A stretch of DNA of 64,000 nt, taken from Phalacrocorax aristotelis (lineage: Eukaryota; Chordata; Aves; Suliformes; Phalacrocoracidae). Every line of letters starts with the position of its first letter. Position 1 is the first letter of the stretch. The DNA is taken from the NCBI RefSeq assembly GCF_949628215.1, contig NC_134276.1, positions 33,420,226 through 33,484,225 on the forward strand, given 5' to 3'. Under the pieces are notes generated by a model. The model did no database searches, was not told the origin of the DNA, and saw only the letters and a program-made list of their open reading frames with translations. Made by a program: the position numbers and the translations under genes. Below, in pieces: positions 59,001-64,000 of the stretch.

Positions 59001-62000
59001 TTCTTAGTATGTACGATTCTGTTTAAGATCATTGGCTTCCTGCTGTTTGCTGAAAAATGTATTTCAAAAAGATTAGGTCAGACTTAGAGCTGACTAAAAC
59101 TGGCGATAGATGGCAGTTGTGGTTTTACAACATATTATATAAACCCATGTTTTCAGGCTTCTTAAATAACCCTGCCAGGGCTGAATCTTTTGTCCTGAAA
59201 CTCCAGTTCTGTCTCGAGGTCAATGTTCTGGAAAGTGTAAACATAAGGTATGAATGTCATTGCTTGAGGCTCCCAATATACTTGACAAGAGAGAGGCATC
59301 CCACAGCCAATTCACTTCTTGTGCTCTTTACGGAGAGGCTGGCTCTTTCCAGTCATTACAAAGGATCCTGGAGTGACTACCCTTAATTTGAAAGACTCAA
59401 TTAAATGCCTATGTGTGTGAGATAAGCCCAGAAATAGCACATCCAGTCAGTTGTTCACCCCTATTTACAGTTTTATTTTATGGCTACGTGCTCCAGAGTG
59501 AAGGATTGAACTTTGGCAGGGGCTTTTGAGGGGAGAGGGAAGACAGTTTCAGGCTAGCCATCATGTCATCACCTACTTTCACAACTTTTTGCTTTTTCAG
59601 TACTGGCATAGAATCCTAATCTATTGAATTATGACTTTCTAACATTCATATAAAATTTACATCAGTAGACCAGCAGCCTTCTCAACCAACTTGGATAAAA
59701 GTTCTCTGTGTCTCATGATTCATATTTTACCCTCAGGTTTTATCATATCTGTCGCAGTTACTAAAGGATTGGAATGCACTGCTCCGGTGCAGCACACGTA
59801 TACTATCTACCTTTTATGCATCTTTACTAAAATTGTTACCGTCTCTCAAATTATGAGTTCATACTGTTGCTAAGACTTCTTTAATTGCGAATGCATTTGT
59901 ATTAGGTTAACTGATTAAGTTGGAAAAACAAGCAAACATTTTGGCAGAGGAGAGCTTGGGTATCTCAAGTTTTTTCCCAGTTACATTTGTTGGTTCTTCC
60001 TTTATAGTCATGGAGGGAAAGAAACACTTCTAGGGGATGTTTCGTTTGAACTGCTTTATATAGTTGCATTAGGATTAGAGGAATTGTGCCCTAAAATGTC
60101 CTATTTCTCTCAATTGACTGTAAAGGGAATGAACAGTCACTAGCTCCGATGTAAATAACTATACTCTGATGTCTAAAGTTAGGTAAGATGTATCCAAGCC
60201 CTATATCCTTAAGCCACTGCAGCCACACGGCATTATTAGTAAATGCTCAACATTTTTTTTGTCCCTTTATTGTCTTATTGACCACATTTTTTTCTTTGTA
60301 TGTCTCTAGCTTTCCCTATTGATTTCCTGGGCGGTAAGCTTCTCATTTATATATTACATTCAATGTCATGTTTTCTGTATGTTACACTGGGGAGCAGTAG
60401 GAGGCTGGTTCTAACACCTATTTCCATTTGCCAGTGAACCACAGTAGGCTTTTCTAAAGATTTCCTCTTTCTTCGTGGAGTACTCTTTCTTTTTAAGCAT
60501 CCTTTTAGTTTCTGTGATAGAACTCTCACTTTTCATTTGCTTTTTTCTGTCTGCTTCTCCCTGACCAACTTTGCTCACAATTTCCATCAGCCATGGGAAA
60601 TCAGCCATTTTGCAGCATCAGCTGCTGCGCAGGGGATTCACTTTGCCTGTGTTGGATCACTATTTAGAATTTAGTAACTCACATTTTGGTGGTGCCTTGC
60701 CCTTTGCATTGACAATGGAGGGGAGAGGTGAGCTGAAACACTGTAGGGCTCTGAGATAGGTGGCATGACTTGCCTTCTAGCAGTGCCCATTCCCCTCTGT
60801 TGCCTGCAGAAGGCGTCCAGGGCAACGAGTTCTAAACTCACGGTAGATGATTAAAATTACATTACAAAAATCCCATCTATCATCTCCAGTTATCCCTCAC
60901 TGACTCCAGGCCAGGAATTAATACAGCTCTATCCGTCGTAGTGAGACCATAATTGAGTTACCCTGTATTGAGAGCAGTAATACTTTCTGTGTTAAAGGAT
61001 CACAAGGAATAATTTTAGAAACTCTAATAAGTTGTGTGACCTCTATGCTACATTTCTGAAATTGAATTCTCTCATGGCAAGACAATTGCTCTCCGGCAGT
61101 CTGCCTCTCACTGCAGACAAGTCATAAGAAATAATTCTGGTATGGTTTCATGGTTTATGAAGACTCTCCCTCCTTCCCACTCTGCTGCATTCTCTCCTTG
61201 TCTTCTGTGTTTTAGCACATTGACAATTAGTTTCTGAATTATCGAGATATACAGACCAGCTAGCAGTGTCTTTGTAGTACATCATTCCATCATTCCACCT
61301 CTACATCATTCACTACTTTCACCTCTTCCCCTAAACAAATTTTATCTAAAGACCTTTAGCCTTCTGGTCATGTGAACTACCTCAGCAGTTGCCAGTAATA
61401 TTTGCATCAGTGAGAATTTTCAGTCTCTTCTTTGTAACTAAAATTAGTACCTAATGACCAGAGAAGTGCTGAGCAGTCCTGTGAAAATGCGGATAAATCT
61501 GAAAACATAGGTAATAAACTTAGACAAGGACAGCAGGAGAATGTGAATGGGAGACAGATACAGGCTGCAATTAGTGGAAGTAAAAGAAATCAGGGAGACC
61601 AGTAGTACATAAGCCTGTGTTCATTTTGTGCTACAGAGCGCATAGCGGAACATGAGGTTCCTAGGTCTGAAAAACCCTTCACAGTCAGCAGATAATCTCC
61701 TCTTGCCTCAGTTGCTGGGGAATCACAGCCTACGTTACTGTCAAGTGTGCATTAACTCATGTGACAGAGACCTGTGCAAAAGATCTAAAGTACTGATCCT
61801 GATATTGACTCTACGACTATCAGTAGAATCTCACAAGGTTACTTTTTATTACTCATTCTTTGAACTAAGCTATGAGATTGTTTGATGCTCAATTTCCCAT
61901 GGAACATCTTTCTCTTCTTCATGGCACCTCTAGTGCTTCCTCACAGGGAGCAATAGCTGCTCAAATTTTTTAAGGTAAGGTCAGCTGGAGAGGTAGCATG

Positions 62001-64000
62001 TAGATCCTGTTGCAGCTCAACACTGCAGTTACTCCTTTACTGTGTGACCTAATGGCTCAGGTGTATTCAACCATCATGGGACTCAACTTTTGCTGTCTTC
62101 TGCGCTAGAAAACAAATAGCTTGAAAGTCCAAAGTGGAAGAGAGTTTTCTCATTGACATTCTGTGGCTGAACTTTGAATCATACCAGGGTTAAAGATTCT
62201 CACAGTAGCATGTGGAGAAGAAAGTCAGCCCAGTGCAGTTGTTGTCATTTCCTGGTCTGCTTCTGAGAGAAGCTGTGCACACGAAAGATTTGGTCTTCTA
62301 GATAGGAAAAGAATGTTTTCCAACAGATTGTTTGCATAACTGTACACACCCCCTCACTGAATTGCTGGAAAATCTCATTTCTATAGCCATACCCATTTTA
62401 ATGAACTTCTCCTTTGTAATTATTCAATTATCCATCCTGCTGCTCAACAACACCAGCATAACAATGATTTAACACAGCACTGCATCAATTAGCACTCACA
62501 AAACAACGAAGAAACACCTCACTACTCAAAGGAGATCAAAGTATGAAATCAAAAGTAACTCATTACAATCGTCGTAACACCACTTCAGTTCTTACAGTTG
62601 CTATCACAATGTTTTGGTGGTTTTGACTCCTTTCCCTTTATACCTAAAAAGAAGCTACAGAGCATGCTTATTCCATTTTCAGAAATATAGTAATTAAGAA
62701 TTTCAAAGCCTTTTTGGTTTTCTGTTGAAAAGTAGGAGCTGTTGCTGATTTACTGCAGCTTTTGTCTAGTCTAACTCCACTTGCTTCAATAAGTCTGGAG
62801 TTGGAAAAGGAACCATACATTGGCAGTGACACCTGTAGGTAGTTTAGTTGTCACTTGTAAAACTTAATCTGACTCACTTTGCCTTCATATTGCCCAGACA
62901 GCTGCAGATGGCTTGCTTTCCATTTGAATAGTTTTGCGATGTTTGGGTTTTTTTTCTTAGTACTTCTTTTTTTTCTTGGTGTTACATTACTAGCTGATGG
63001 CACAGGGGATTTTGACTACTTTTTAGGTTATTGGCACCAGAGACATTCTTAACCATGCTTATTAGACCTTCAAGAGTACTAATTTTCTCATACAAAGGGA
63101 GCGTTGAACTTTCATTAGTGTATTTCCCAAATGCTCTAATTTTCTGATACCATTTAGAATAATTATGTTTGCTTTTAATACATAAGTGTGGAAAATAATG
63201 TACATTGGGAAACAGACAACACAAAAGCTGTCATAAAAGTGTAAAAGAGCAGCTGATAAGAAAAACAGCAATGTAACATTGTTTTTAGAAGCAATGAAAC
63301 ACAAGAAGAGCTGACATATTGTGATGCTAACAACTTTAATTAATGATGTATAGAAGGTCAAGATAAATGAGAAAGAGAAGATCTGTTAATAGAAAACATG
63401 TGCTAGTATACTAAAATTAAAAGTTTAGAAACATGCAATAGAAAAACAGAGAATTCTGATGAACTGTTTGATTGGAAATATATTTGTTGAGGTTTTTTTT
63501 TCTCTCCTGAATGGAAAATGAGGCATACTTGTTAGAGATAATGAAAGGGAAATTTTGGCTATTGAGTCCAAATTACCGGTGTGAAATACACGTCCACTTT
63601 ATTTCTTCTTCATTCGTATCTGACAGTTGTCCTTAAGGCAGAGTTCAGGACATGTTTGTTTAACCTAACAGTTAGTTGGAATCAATAGCCAAGTGGGGGG
63701 GTACCTTTTCAGTGGGGATTTAGCAGTTGTGAAAGCGAATGGTCTGTTTCACAGCTATTAATTCTCTTACTTTTCCAGATGTGCCTAATAAACTCCAGCT
63801 GGGAATGATGATCCTTAGTAGATACACTAGTGCAGTTCTTCAGTGCTGGAGTTCCAAGTAATTAACCTGCAAAACACCTCCCTCCACAGCCTGCACTTGG
63901 GTGATGTGTTAGCTGATCTGCGTGTCTCCAGCATGGCGGAGAGACCCTTAATAGTGGAATGCACAGCAAGGCAGATGATCACTTGCAGCAAAGCTTGCTG
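53028..64000. other. Intergenic region downstream of CCDC122
   Basis: About 11 kb of AT-rich sequence without recognised coding exons on either strand; all frames are under about 115 codons. The left end must hold the CCDC122 3' UTR. A CTCF-like motif lies at 58594-58606, and an exon-like segment flanked by good splice signals lies at 57525-57582. ENOX1 is the expected next gene to the right from mammalian gene order, but none of its coding exons is seen here. Confidence 0.5.
58594..58606 (-). promoter_or_regulatory. CTCF-like motif downstream of CCDC122
   Basis: TTCCCTCTAGTGG matches the reverse-complement CTCF core YGCCMYCTRSYGG at 12 of 13 positions. It lies about 5.6 kb beyond the CCDC122 stop codon, in the same orientation as the motif at 31960-31972. 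Motif match only. Confidence 0.35.

Overview
The window looks like a piece of a bird chromosome; a non-avian sauropsid is less likely but not excluded. Four things point this way. Two multi-exon vertebrate genes are present with ordinary GT-AG introns. The interspersed repeats are sparse and almost all CR1-type LINE fragments, with the 3' tail built on ATTCTGTG/ATTCTATG-like octamers seen in avian CR1. The genes are compact. A long GC-rich minisatellite is present. The species cannot be named from sequence alone.

Layout. 1-33,000 is largely gene-free. It holds degraded CR1 copies (about 5.1-5.45 kb, 8.8-10.34 kb and 20.16-20.5 kb), an 813-bp minisatellite with higher-order structure (13,695-14,507) that runs into a small CpG-rich patch (to about 14,710), and scattered low-complexity tracts. 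The rest shows no recognisable coding exons. 33,093-37,971 on the minus strand carries the complete coding region of LACC1 (FAMIN) in five exons that join in phase to a 438-residue protein. 42,990-43,530 is a strong CpG island. 44,289-53,027 on the plus strand carries CCDC122 in four coding exons, giving a 264-residue coiled-coil protein. 53,028-64,000 is again without recognised genes; from the order I recall in human chromosome 13q14, ENOX1 would be expected further to the right.

How the parts fit. LACC1 and CCDC122 are transcribed away from each other from one CpG island, the same head-to-head arrangement as in mammals, so a shared bidirectional promoter is the natural reading. LACC1 is a purine-nucleoside enzyme of macrophage metabolism and inflammation. 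CCDC122 is a coiled-coil protein of unknown function. CR1 copies lie inside CCDC122 introns 2 and 4 (numbering the 5' UTR intron as 1) without disturbing the exons.

The points most worth a second look are: the 117-bp higher-order unit of the minisatellite and the adjoining CpG patch with splice-like signals (a possible undescribed transcript); a valine in bird LACC1 at the position of the human I254V disease-associated variant; CTCF-like motifs on both outer flanks of the gene pair; and an 11-bp perfect inverted repeat rich in TAAT cores at 6,462-6,490. I saw no CRISPR array, tRNA, rRNA or prokaryotic element.
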